Shown in pieces: positions 1 through 4,845 of a DNA stretch of 5,055 nt; the stretch's first letter is position 1, and every line of letters begins with the position of its first letter. The stretch spans positions 1 to 5,055 of the forward strand of contig JAFTKV010000065.1 of assembly GCA_017453085.1 (NCBI GenBank). The letters are read 5' to 3'. The position numbers and the translations under genes were made by a program. Source of the DNA: Clostridia bacterium. GTDB taxonomy: Bacteria; Bacillota; Clostridia; Oscillospirales; CAG-272. The notes below the pieces were generated by a model, which saw nothing but the letters and a program-made list of their open reading frames with translations, did not search any database and had not been told where the DNA came from.

Positions 1-1
1 G

Positions 2-208
2 TATATCACGGAAGAAATCAGTGCCATGGATGAGCTGAACAAAGATGGCGTATATTACGTCGCTGACGGAATGCTCTACGTCGGCGACAACTGGAACAAG
101 CCTCTGGAGGGCTCCGAGTATACGCTGGACGGTCAAACGCTGACTCTGCCTATTGACGACGACGAATTTGGTGCCGAAACATCTTTGATCTTCACCAAAA
201 TCAAATAA
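2..208 (+). CDS. C-terminal fragment of a small hypothetical protein (5' end outside the window)
   Basis: The reading frame is open from the left edge (residues YITEEISAMDELNKDG at the start) to a TAA at 206-208, giving 68 residues. The Met at position 26 has no convincing ribosome binding site and the frame is open upstream, so this is the tail of a longer gene and not a 60-aa protein. The visible part is acidic and looks like a run of beta-strands: YYVADGMLYVG, then EYTLDGQTLTLPID, then a final TSLIFTKIK strand. The 'YTLDGQTLTL...F.K.K' ending is typical of small lipocalin-like or beta-barrel domains in Clostridia lipoproteins, but that family link is a resemblance only and the signal peptide, if any, is outside the window. 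It converges on the MutS-like operon, with a hairpin between the two stop codons. Confidence 0.72.
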   Translation, partial: YITEEISAMDELNKDGVYYVADGMLYVGDNWNKPLEGSEYTLDGQTLTLPIDDDEFGAETSLIFTKIK

Positions 209-217
209 TCCCCTTCT

Positions 218-258
218 ACTACAACAGGCACCTGCAATGCAGGTGCCTGTTGTAGTTT
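218..258. terminator. Hairpin between convergent genes, probable bidirectional terminator
   Basis: An 18-base perfect inverted repeat (219-236 and 238-255; the A218/T256 pair adds one more) folds with a minimal loop around AAT. It lies between the stop of the plus-strand gene (208) and the stop of the minus-strand operon (262). The U-tract is poor: only TTT follows on the plus strand and none on the minus strand. It may therefore rely on stem strength or mainly protect 3' ends. Its place between two converging stops supports shared terminator use. Confidence 0.7.
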
Positions 259-261
259 GAA

Positions 262-1722
262 TTAGATAGGTTGTATTCGATGAGTATGATCGGCTCGAAG
301 GGCGGTAAGCTCTCCACTGTCCAGATGAACGGAAAGCTCGGTCAGATGAGTGGTGAGGATCCAGCGATTTCCCCCTTCGGTAAGATAGCGAAGGATATGA
401 GACAGCCCTTCGGCTCCCTCCCGATAGGCAGTCGTCTGAAAGGTCTCGTTGAGCAAAACCAGTCCGTTCGTGCCGATCTCGTCCAGCATTGCCGCCAGTT
501 CCCGAACCTCCTGCTCGAATCGCCCTGCCCGCTCGTCGGCAGTAAGCTCCTTTTCTCCCGACGAAAAATGGGTATAGATCTGCCTGTACAGCGGCACTTG
601 GGCAGACAGCGCCGGAATCGGAAGCCCTGCTTGGGTGAAGATCTGCATTAGCCCCACCGAGCGCAACCAGACCGTCTTGCCGCTACCGTTCGCTCCCGTA
701 ATCAACAACCCACGAGCGGAATCTCCCGAAAGATCGTTGGGAGTGATCATTTTGGCGTCCATTGTCTGCAGCAGAAGGGGATCGTAAAGCCGTTCAAAAG
801 CGATCACTTCCCCGCCGAGCTCGGCAAAGCAGGTGGGAACATCCTTTTCCCGTAACCACTCGGTATAGCAAAGCGCAGCACGGTAGAAGGAAAGCTCCCG
901 TCCCGCGGTCAGGAATCGGTCAAAGAGAGCGGCACTTACCCGATCTGCCAGATCGGCGAGCGATTGCATCGCCTCTGCACGCAGATTGCTCCGGAGCGGA
1001 CAGGAGCGCAGATCCACTGCAGCGGCTGAAACCGAGTCCGACTCCCTTTTGCCAAAGAGAAATCGCTTCTTTTTCGCCTCGGGGATACTGAAGGGGATTG
1101 ACTGGCGATCCATAAGATCGCAAGCAACCACAGCTCCCCCATCATTCAGTCGCAGGCGGATGGCCACCCCCGAGATCTCGCTGTATTGCTCCATTTGCGT
1201 ACAGAGGCGCAGGAGCGATGGATGGATCGCAGGAGAGGTCACCTCTTCCAACTCGTTTTTCAGCCTACATAACCCCTGAGAGGTCAACGCACAGGCATGC
1301 AGCGTCCGTTTAGCGGCATCCAGCAGAAGCAAACAGCGTTTGAGAGTCAGCCCTGCGGCCTGCAGCAGATTCTTAGCAGCATCCGGAACCGCTTCCCCCC
1401 GTGCCGTGCGAATGGCCGCCCGTTTTTCTTTTTTCAAATCTGCCTGATCTTTGCGAAGACGGGATAGACGATCCCAAATGCGATCCAGTTCATCCAAAAG
1501 TGCAGGATTTTCCGCAAAGTCCTGCAGAATCTCTCTGCGATAAGCAATATCCTCTGCGTTAAAAAGCGGTGCAGACAGCGTACGCAAGCAGTACTCCGCA
1601 TCCGATCCGGATAAGTGCAGGCCCTCTATCAGACGGCGCAGTGCCAGCCGATCGACCGTATCTCTGCCGATGCCGCCCGTCGGCGTATCGTTTTTGCTGC
1701 GATATAACAGGCTAATTTCCAT
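262..1722 (-). CDS. MutS-superfamily ATPase, second of a tandem pair (486 aa)
   Basis: This is a P-loop ATPase of the MutS family, related through the C-terminal domain V. Visible motifs are Walker A TGANGSGKT (residues 342-350), a conserved RFEQEV block (401-406) where MutS has its STFMxE segment, a Walker B strand LVLLNE (421-426), and the closing TTHLTEL (457-463) matching the MutS ATHYHEL motif. Residues about 30-330 are mostly helical, like a shortened MutS core, with a basic patch near 217-226 (AKKKRFLFGK). There is no N-terminal mismatch-reading domain, no connector, and no C-terminal Smr nuclease. It is therefore neither MutS1 nor MutS2, and a repair role cannot be assumed. The usual Walker B Asp is Asn (N425), as in its partner. 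The frame is open back to 1806, but the ATG at 1720-1722 is chosen because AAAGGAGG sits 7 nt upstream. That start overlaps the previous gene by 11 bp, implying translational coupling. Confidence 0.9.
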   Translation of the reverse strand: MEISLLYRSKNDTPTGGIGRDTVDRLALRRLIEGLHLSGSDAEYCLRTLSAPLFNAEDIAYRREILQDFAENPALLDELDRIWDRLSRLRKDQADLKKEKRAAIRTARGEAVPDAAKNLLQAAGLTLKRCLLLLDAAKRTLHACALTSQGLCRLKNELEEVTSPAIHPSLLRLCTQMEQYSEISGVAIRLRLNDGGAVVACDLMDRQSIPFSIPEAKKKRFLFGKRESDSVSAAAVDLRSCPLRSNLRAEAMQSLADLADRVSAALFDRFLTAGRELSFYRAALCYTEWLREKDVPTCFAELGGEVIAFERLYDPLLLQTMDAKMITPNDLSGDSARGLLITGANGSGKTVWLRSVGLMQIFTQAGLPIPALSAQVPLYRQIYTHFSSGEKELTADERAGRFEQEVRELAAMLDEIGTNGLVLLNETFQTTAYREGAEGLSHILRYLTEGGNRWILTTHLTELSVHLDSGELTALRADHTHRIQPI

Positions 1723-3181
1723 CCCGTCGCCTCCTTTGCGCAAGAGAATCCGCATCCAGTCCATATTTTCGTAAAATATCCGCCGCATAGGAAGAAGCTG
1801 CACCATCCTGTCGACGGATCTGGAAGGTGCGTCGGTTGCTCTCCCCCTCCACGACGGCAGAAAGCACGGGAAAGTCTTGATTCTTTATCTCTAAGAAATG
1901 GGTGACGTACAGACCGAACGTTTCCCGTGCACGCAAATGCTCTGCCGTTTGTAACGCCATTCGAAAGCCCTTCTCCTCGTCGGTAGCACTGAAGGTCTCG
2001 TTGAGCAGGAAAAATGAATCGGCATCCGCTATCTCCAGAATGCGGTCGATCCGCAGTTTTTCACTGTCCAGCCGTCCCAGTCCCGTAAAGGATTCATCGG
2101 CGGGAAAATGAGTATAAACGGCTGAAAAAGGATAGATTGTTGCAGATTCGGCAAAAATCGGGCAACCTGCCAGAAAGAGTAGAAGATTCACTCCCACAGC
2201 CCGCAAATAAGTGGTCTTTCCGCCCCCGTTGGCACCGATCAGAAACTGCACGGGCGTATCGGAGGAAAAATCCACGGGATTGGGCACGATGGAAGGACAG
2301 CTTTGCAAAGTCAACGTAATATCGTACACCTTGGTTGCACGATAGCATTTATCGGCAGATATCCTTGGCAAACAGGTAGGAATCCCCTGCTCTGCCGCTT
2401 GTTTTTGCAAAGCTTGGATCTCAAAAAAGAAGCGCAGCTCGTTCAGCAACTCCGACGGTGCTTGCAGATCCAGACGGTCATACCGTCCGATGATCTGCCT
2501 CAGCAGCTCTGCCTCGGTGGCATATAGCTGCAGCAGAGCAGCTCCCAGCGTCTCGTCCGTCTTCATCGGGCGGCAGTCGGAAATGGGCAACACAATCCCC
2601 ATCTTCTCTGCAAGTGCAGTCAACTGCGTTGCAAGGGACGGCTCGTCCCGATCGTTCAACAGCCAACCCCGATCGGCAATCTCTGCGCTTTCCGTCAGCA
2701 AGAAAAGGGAGGTGCGCATTTTGCCCAGCAGATCGAAGGAGCGGCTTAGATCGTCTCTCAGCGACGATTGGACCGACGTGGGGAAATCCTCCCGCAACGC
2801 CGCATTGGATCGGCAGAACAGCTCTGCGGCACCGTCCAACGCCTGCAGAGCCTTTGCAAAGGCAAGATAGGCCTTCAACCCTGAAAGACGCAAGCAGATC
2901 TGCTCGAATTCCACGCGGGCATTGCCGAGCAGCTCCAGTTGCTTGGATAGATGCACCAATGCATCCCGAAGCGCATTCATCCGCATGACAAATCCGGGAT
3001 CTGCCATCCGTTCAAAAATCTCTTGCCTGTTTCGGATCGTCACGCCGTGATCGTCTGCCGTTGCAGATCGCAGCACGCGAAGCGTATGTGCTGAAAAGAG
3101 GCGATCCAGCTGCAGATCACGCTCTGCCGCACCGTTCATCCTGCGGACGTCGGTCAACCGTAAAATTGATAATGGATTCAT
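1712..3181 (-). CDS. MutS-superfamily ATPase, first of a tandem pair (489 aa)
   Basis: This protein has the same build as its downstream neighbour. A helical core of about 300 residues precedes a MutS-type ATPase domain with Walker A IGANGGGKTTYLRAVG (315-330), a GRLDSEK block (369-375), Walker B FFLLNETFSATDEEKG (390-405) and YVTHFLEI (425-432). The GGGKTTYLR spacing is very close to MutS GGKSTYLR. The canonical Walker B Asp is replaced by Asn (N394), with the catalytic-type Glu (E395) kept. Mismatch-recognition, connector and Smr domains are absent, so a nucleic-acid substrate is inferred from the family, not shown. The frame runs back to 3346, but the chosen start is the ATG at 3179-3181. 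It has GGAG 8 nt upstream and its ATGA overlaps the stop of the 188-aa gene. The pair has nearly equal length and unlike sequences outside the motifs, which suggests old duplicates acting as a heterodimer. Confidence 0.9.
   Translation of the reverse strand: MNPLSILRLTDVRRMNGAAERDLQLDRLFSAHTLRVLRSATADDHGVTIRNRQEIFERMADPGFVMRMNALRDALVHLSKQLELLGNARVEFEQICLRLSGLKAYLAFAKALQALDGAAELFCRSNAALREDFPTSVQSSLRDDLSRSFDLLGKMRTSLFLLTESAEIADRGWLLNDRDEPSLATQLTALAEKMGIVLPISDCRPMKTDETLGAALLQLYATEAELLRQIIGRYDRLDLQAPSELLNELRFFFEIQALQKQAAEQGIPTCLPRISADKCYRATKVYDITLTLQSCPSIVPNPVDFSSDTPVQFLIGANGGGKTTYLRAVGVNLLLFLAGCPIFAESATIYPFSAVYTHFPADESFTGLGRLDSEKLRIDRILEIADADSFFLLNETFSATDEEKGFRMALQTAEHLRARETFGLYVTHFLEIKNQDFPVLSAVVEGESNRRTFQIRRQDGAASSYAADILRKYGLDADSLAQRRRRDGN
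1730..1737 (-). promoter_or_regulatory. Ribosome binding site fixing the start of the 486-aa MutS-like gene
   Basis: AAAGGAGG, read on the minus strand, lies 7 nt before the ATG at 1722 and inside the last codons of the preceding gene. It rules out the longer reading (Met at 1806), which lacks such a site and would overlap the upstream gene by about 95 bp. Confidence 0.85.
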
Positions 3182-3744
3182 TCGGAACGCTCCAATTCTC
3201 CCAAAAAGCTGGATAGAGTATGCAATGCCATCCCGGCGATCACCTCGCCGTTTCCGATCAGACTTTCCCGATCCACCTTGTTCAGATGCACCTCGATGCA
3301 GGTGGGATTCAGCAACAGAACGGGACGGATGTCTTTGAGATACCACTCATCTCTGAAATCGGCGCGGAAATCGTAATCGGGAAGTTTGCAGGGTTTGGAG
3401 TCCCTAAAAAATCGGGCGTATCCGCCGCGGGAGGATACGAAATTCAAAAACTTTCGCACGCGGAAGGTTCCATCCGCAGTCAGGATCAAATATTGCCCCC
3501 GTTTCTTCATCGCAAACCATTTGACCGCATAAACTGTCTCGGGCGTCTCCACGTAAAAGTCGCAGGTCTTCCCCATCCTGCGCCCAAAGAGCCAGGATCG
3601 TGCGACAGGATGCAACGAAAAGCCCATCTGACTGCAAAGCTTGCTAAGCTTTCGCCGTGCGGATATGCGTTTGAACAGGATCCGCACGAAGGGGAGTCCC
3701 TCAATCAGCAGGCCGGCCGCTGCAAGAAACACGAGCACTTCCAT
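3178..3744 (-). CDS. Membrane-anchored protein of unknown function, first gene of the MutS-like operon (188 aa)
   Basis: I do not recognise this family. Residues 3-24 form one hydrophobic segment (VLVFLAAAGLLIEGLPFVRI), followed at once by the basic stretch FKRISARRK. By the positive-inside rule this places the remaining ~160 residues in the cytoplasm. The soluble part looks mixed alpha/beta: a strand pair around CDFYVETPETVYAVKWF (61-77), another around GQYLILTADGTFRVRKF (83-99), an Arg/Asp-rich stretch (FRADFRDEWYLKD, 126-138), and hydrophobic PVLLLNPTCIEVHL (141-154). The 61-77 stretch loosely recalls the D...hxhK layout of restriction-endonuclease-like folds, but the expected Glu before Lys75 is missing, so I do not assign a nuclease. 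The start has AGGGAGGG 4 nt upstream. It overlaps the first MutS-like gene by 4 bp and has its own promoter, so it probably works with the two ATPases and may tether them to the membrane (inference). Confidence 0.85.
   Translation of the reverse strand: MEVLVFLAAAGLLIEGLPFVRILFKRISARRKLSKLCSQMGFSLHPVARSWLFGRRMGKTCDFYVETPETVYAVKWFAMKKRGQYLILTADGTFRVRKFLNFVSSRGGYARFFRDSKPCKLPDYDFRADFRDEWYLKDIRPVLLLNPTCIEVHLNKVDRESLIGNGEVIAGMALHTLSSFLGELERSE
3190..3193 (-). promoter_or_regulatory. Ribosome binding site fixing the start of the 489-aa MutS-like gene
   Basis: GGAG lies 8 nt before the ATG at 3181, within the 3' end of the 188-aa gene. Together with the ATGA stop/start overlap (3178-3181) it favours this start over the longer reading that begins at 3346. 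Confidence 0.7.
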
Positions 3745-3748
3745 AAAG

Positions 3749-3756
3749 CCCTCCCT
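3749..3756 (-). promoter_or_regulatory. Ribosome binding site of the 188-aa gene
   Basis: AGGGAGGG, read on the minus strand, ends 4 nt before the ATG at 3744. It is the first RBS of the operon and supports this start; the next Met is at residue 40, beyond the membrane segment. Confidence 0.7.
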
Positions 3757-3827
3757 ATCTACCCGGCACTTCCGATACTATGCTCGGGTTATCAGATTGT
3801 CATTATCCAATCGTTTGATTTGTTTTT

Positions 3828-3856
3828 ATTGTATCATATAATTCGTTTGTTGTCAA
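3828..3856 (-). promoter_or_regulatory. Sigma-A type promoter of the three-gene operon
   Basis: On the minus strand, TTGACA (3851-3856) and TACAAT (3828-3833) are separated by exactly 17 bp in AT-rich DNA. The predicted start is near 3821, leaving a leader of about 77 nt before the ATG at 3744. The leader can form a small GATTG/CAATC stem (3794-3811) and an ACCCG/CGGGT stem (3762-3789); both are short and may be chance. The 9-mer CAATCGTTT occurs twice (plus strand 3808-3816 and 3854-3862), once over the -35 box and once just after the start site, a possible operator pair. Confidence 0.87.
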
Positions 3857-3887
3857 TCGTTTTTTTGTCATACTTGCAACATTTTGC

Positions 3888-3920
3888 AAAAAAAGAGGAT
3901 CGCATTGCTGCGATCCTCTT
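3888..3920 (-). terminator. Strong intrinsic terminator of the upstream RNA unit
   Basis: Read on the minus strand, a 12-bp perfect stem (3909-3920 with 3893-3904) closes a GCAA tetraloop and runs into seven T residues (3888-3894). The polarity is clear: only the minus strand has the T-run. It ends a transcript coming from higher coordinates, about 30 bp before the operon promoter, and so separates the two units. Confidence 0.9.
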
Positions 3921-3959
3921 GGAAGGTTATGATTAAAAGGTGAATCTATCTAATATAAA

Positions 3960-4161
3960 CTAGTACATTGGACTATACTCCTGTAAGGATTTGTCTTTGG
4001 TGTTTCGAACAAATTAGTACATCGGACCGTATCTCCTTATTAGATTTGGTTGGTTCTGATGCCGAATACACTTAGTACATTGGACCGTATCTCCTTGTTA
4101 GATTTTCAAGCTATGATTCGATACTCAAATTAGTACATTGGACCGTTCTCCTATTAGGATC
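3960..4161 (-). repeat. Four tandem hairpin-SD-ATG-TAC-stop repeats
   Basis: Four copies of a ~33-bp element occur at 3960-3992, 4014-4047, 4072-4105 and 4130-4161. Their starts are 54, 58 and 58 bp apart, and the intervening spacers are unlike each other. Read on the minus strand, each copy has a short hairpin containing AGGAG, a 9-10 nt gap ending in GTCC(A/G), then ATG TAC and a stop codon (TAA in three, TAG in the 3960 copy). The ATG-TAC-stop triplets lie at 3960-3968, 4014-4022, 4072-4080 and 4130-4138, and the AGGAG sites at 3978-3982, 4033-4037, 4091-4095 and 4148-4152. The hairpin is TCCT/AGGA in the outer copies (3979-3989, 4149-4159) and ATCT/AGAT in the inner two (4031-4045, 4089-4103), so pairing is kept while bases change. 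Either minimal Met-Tyr ORFs or a structural RNA or protein-binding repeat would fit. Confidence 0.9.
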
Positions 4162-4388
4162 GGATGGGCTTAGATATTTCCGATGGTACAAATCCGCATT
4201 TTATAGGTCGGCCTGCATCGGTGGGATGGGGTTCCGAGCTCAGTCAGCGGTGCTTGCGTTCCTATCCTTGCACATCATCAGGTTAGTGTGATACAGATAT
4301 CTTCGAATGAGATTCTCTTTTGAATGACGCATCTTCCGGTGCGCGGCTTCTCTTTTCGTTCAGACAGCTTCGGTATAGATCACTTGTG

Positions 4389-4511
4389 ATTCGTTGACAC
4401 AATGAAGCAAATCTGCTATTCTGAGAAGGTCAGTTTTGCGGGCTCAGAAGATGCCCGGATCAAATATTCTCCGAGACCCTCCCCGTCATTGTGCGGGTCT
4501 TATCAACGAAT
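4389..4511 (-). other. Long-range 17-bp helix with pseudoknot in the candidate RNA
   Basis: Read on the minus strand, ATTCGTTGA (4503-4511) pairs with TCAACGAAT (4389-4397), and CACAATGA (4486-4493) pairs with TCATTGTG (4398-4405). The 3' arm is continuous and the 5' arm is split by a 9-nt insert. Within that insert AGACCC (4495-4500) can pair with GGGTCT (4474-4479), which lies inside the loop of the second helix half, giving an H-type pseudoknot. Seventeen matched pairs in collinear order are far more than chance would give in a region of this size. The same pairing exists on the other strand, but promoter and terminator point to the minus-strand RNA. Confidence 0.6.
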
Positions 4512-4597
4512 GGATAGTGGGCTTCTTTGGCTGTGCTGAGGAAGACAGAAGGTGCAATTTTCATGCCTCTGACAGTGATTTGCTTTTTGTTCTTCAT
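4460..4597 (-). CDS. Possible small protein of 45 aa at the 5' end of the RNA unit
   Basis: The ATG at 4595-4597 has AGGAGG 7 nt upstream and is the first good start after the consensus promoter, with a leader of about 74 nt. The product starts MKNKKQITVRGMKIAPSVFL and ends GRVSENI. It is basic, has no hydrophobic membrane segment, and is not a leader peptide rich in one amino acid. I do not recognise it. Its last third (from codon 29) is overlapped by the 5' arm of the pseudoknotted helix, so translation and folding would compete. Such an overlap is unusual for a plain mRNA and leaves two readings: a real small protein whose translation remodels the RNA, or an ORF that is open by chance. The RBS and promoter favour translation. 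Confidence 0.5.
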   Translation of the reverse strand: MKNKKQITVRGMKIAPSVFLSTAKEAHYPFVDKTRTMTGRVSENI

Positions 4598-4604
4598 ACT
4601 CTCT

Positions 4605-4610
4605 CCTCCT
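4605..4610 (-). promoter_or_regulatory. Ribosome binding site of the 45-aa ORF
   Basis: AGGAGG, read on the minus strand, is a perfect anti-16S match 7 nt before the ATG at 4597. It lies within the purine-rich run AGGAGGAGAGAG, and is the main reason to treat the short ORF as translated. Confidence 0.6.
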
Positions 4611-4677
4611 GTACATAATTACCAAATTTGCATCGTGGAATTTGTTTCTTTTGTTTACTCTTCCCTTTTGCACCTTC

Positions 4678-4706
4678 ATTATAGCATATCATTTCGGCTT
4701 TGTCAA
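4678..4706 (-). promoter_or_regulatory. Perfect consensus sigma-A promoter of the RNA unit
   Basis: Read on the minus strand, TTGACA (4701-4706) and TATAAT (4678-4683) both match consensus exactly with the ideal 17-bp spacer. The expected start is near 4671-4672. Upstream, 4707-4745 is almost pure A/T and includes the inverted repeat GAAAATATTTTTC (4715-4727), which resembles an UP element and could also bind a regulator. Such promoters are typical of abundant stable RNAs. Confidence 0.92.
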
Positions 4707-4710
4707 TAGG

Positions 4711-4818
4711 TTTTTGAAAAATATTTTCATTTTTTTGTGCATTTTTATAATCGATATTTCGACACAGTTTTACCGTCCTCCCGCGTTCCACTGCAGAGCC
4801 GCGAGTTCCACCACGACG
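4711..4818. other. Intergenic spacer with an imperfect direct repeat
   Basis: No gene is supported here. The left part is the A/T-rich upstream region of the promoter. The right part holds CCGCGTTCCAC (4781-4791) and CCGCGAGTTCCAC (4799-4811), an imperfect direct repeat offset by 18 bp around a CTGCAG. A minus-strand frame reads across it from 4872 to 4594, but it crosses a terminator and a promoter and is not credible. Confidence 0.4.
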
Positions 4819-4845
4819 AAAAAGGAGCCGTCTTTCGACGGCTCC
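4819..4845 (-). terminator. Intrinsic terminator of a transcript entering from the right
   Basis: Read on the minus strand, a 9-bp perfect GC-rich stem (GGAGCCGTC at 4837-4845 with GACGGCTCC at 4824-4832) closes a GAAA tetraloop and is followed by five T residues (4819-4823). It shows that a minus-strand transcription unit lies to the right and stops about 110 bp before the RNA promoter. Confidence 0.88.

Larger units (their letters stand above)
3888..4671 (-). ncRNA. Candidate large structured RNA (~780 nt), family not recognised
   Basis: A transcript from the perfect promoter at 4678-4706 to the terminator at 3888-3920 would be about 780 nt long. It contains no ORF longer than 45 codons on that strand. 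Structure signs are the long-range pseudoknotted helix at 4389-4511, a CAAG-loop hairpin right after it (4379-4390), a CCGATG/CATCGG pairing (about 4182-4221), and the four tandem hairpin repeats. Between 4165 and 4380 I see only short complementary stretches, no gene. It does not match OLE, RNase P, tmRNA, 6S, T-box or group I/II intron hallmarks that I can check by eye. Large ornate RNAs such as ROOL or GOLLD cannot be excluded. Alternatively it could be a short mRNA for the 45-aa peptide with a long structured 3' region. The promoter and terminator are firm; the RNA's nature is inference. Confidence 0.6.

Noticed and set aside
3220..3936. 238-codon plus-strand ORF
   Set aside because: It is antisense to the 188-aa gene and runs through the operon promoter and a terminator; no RBS and no protein-like features.
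3960..4161. CRISPR array
   Set aside because: Only four imperfect repeats that differ in stem bases, variable ~21-25 bp spacers, no cas genes, and the repeats carry RBS/start/stop signals.
3888..4161. Type III toxin-antitoxin (repeats, terminator, then gene, as in ToxIN)
   Set aside because: The order is similar, but the following gene has its own promoter and encodes a membrane-anchored protein with no ToxN-like features, and the repeat unit is longer and interrupted.
3960..4161. Iterons of a replication origin
   Set aside because: No Rep gene or DnaA boxes were seen, spacing is too wide for iterons, and the array lies within a promoter-terminator transcription unit.
4394..4422. Plus-strand promoter-like TTGACA-17-TATTCT
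   Set aside because: The -35 lies inside the complementary arm of the RNA helix, the -10 matches only 4 of 6, and neither a gene nor a plus-strand terminator follows. Antisense transcription is possible but unsupported.
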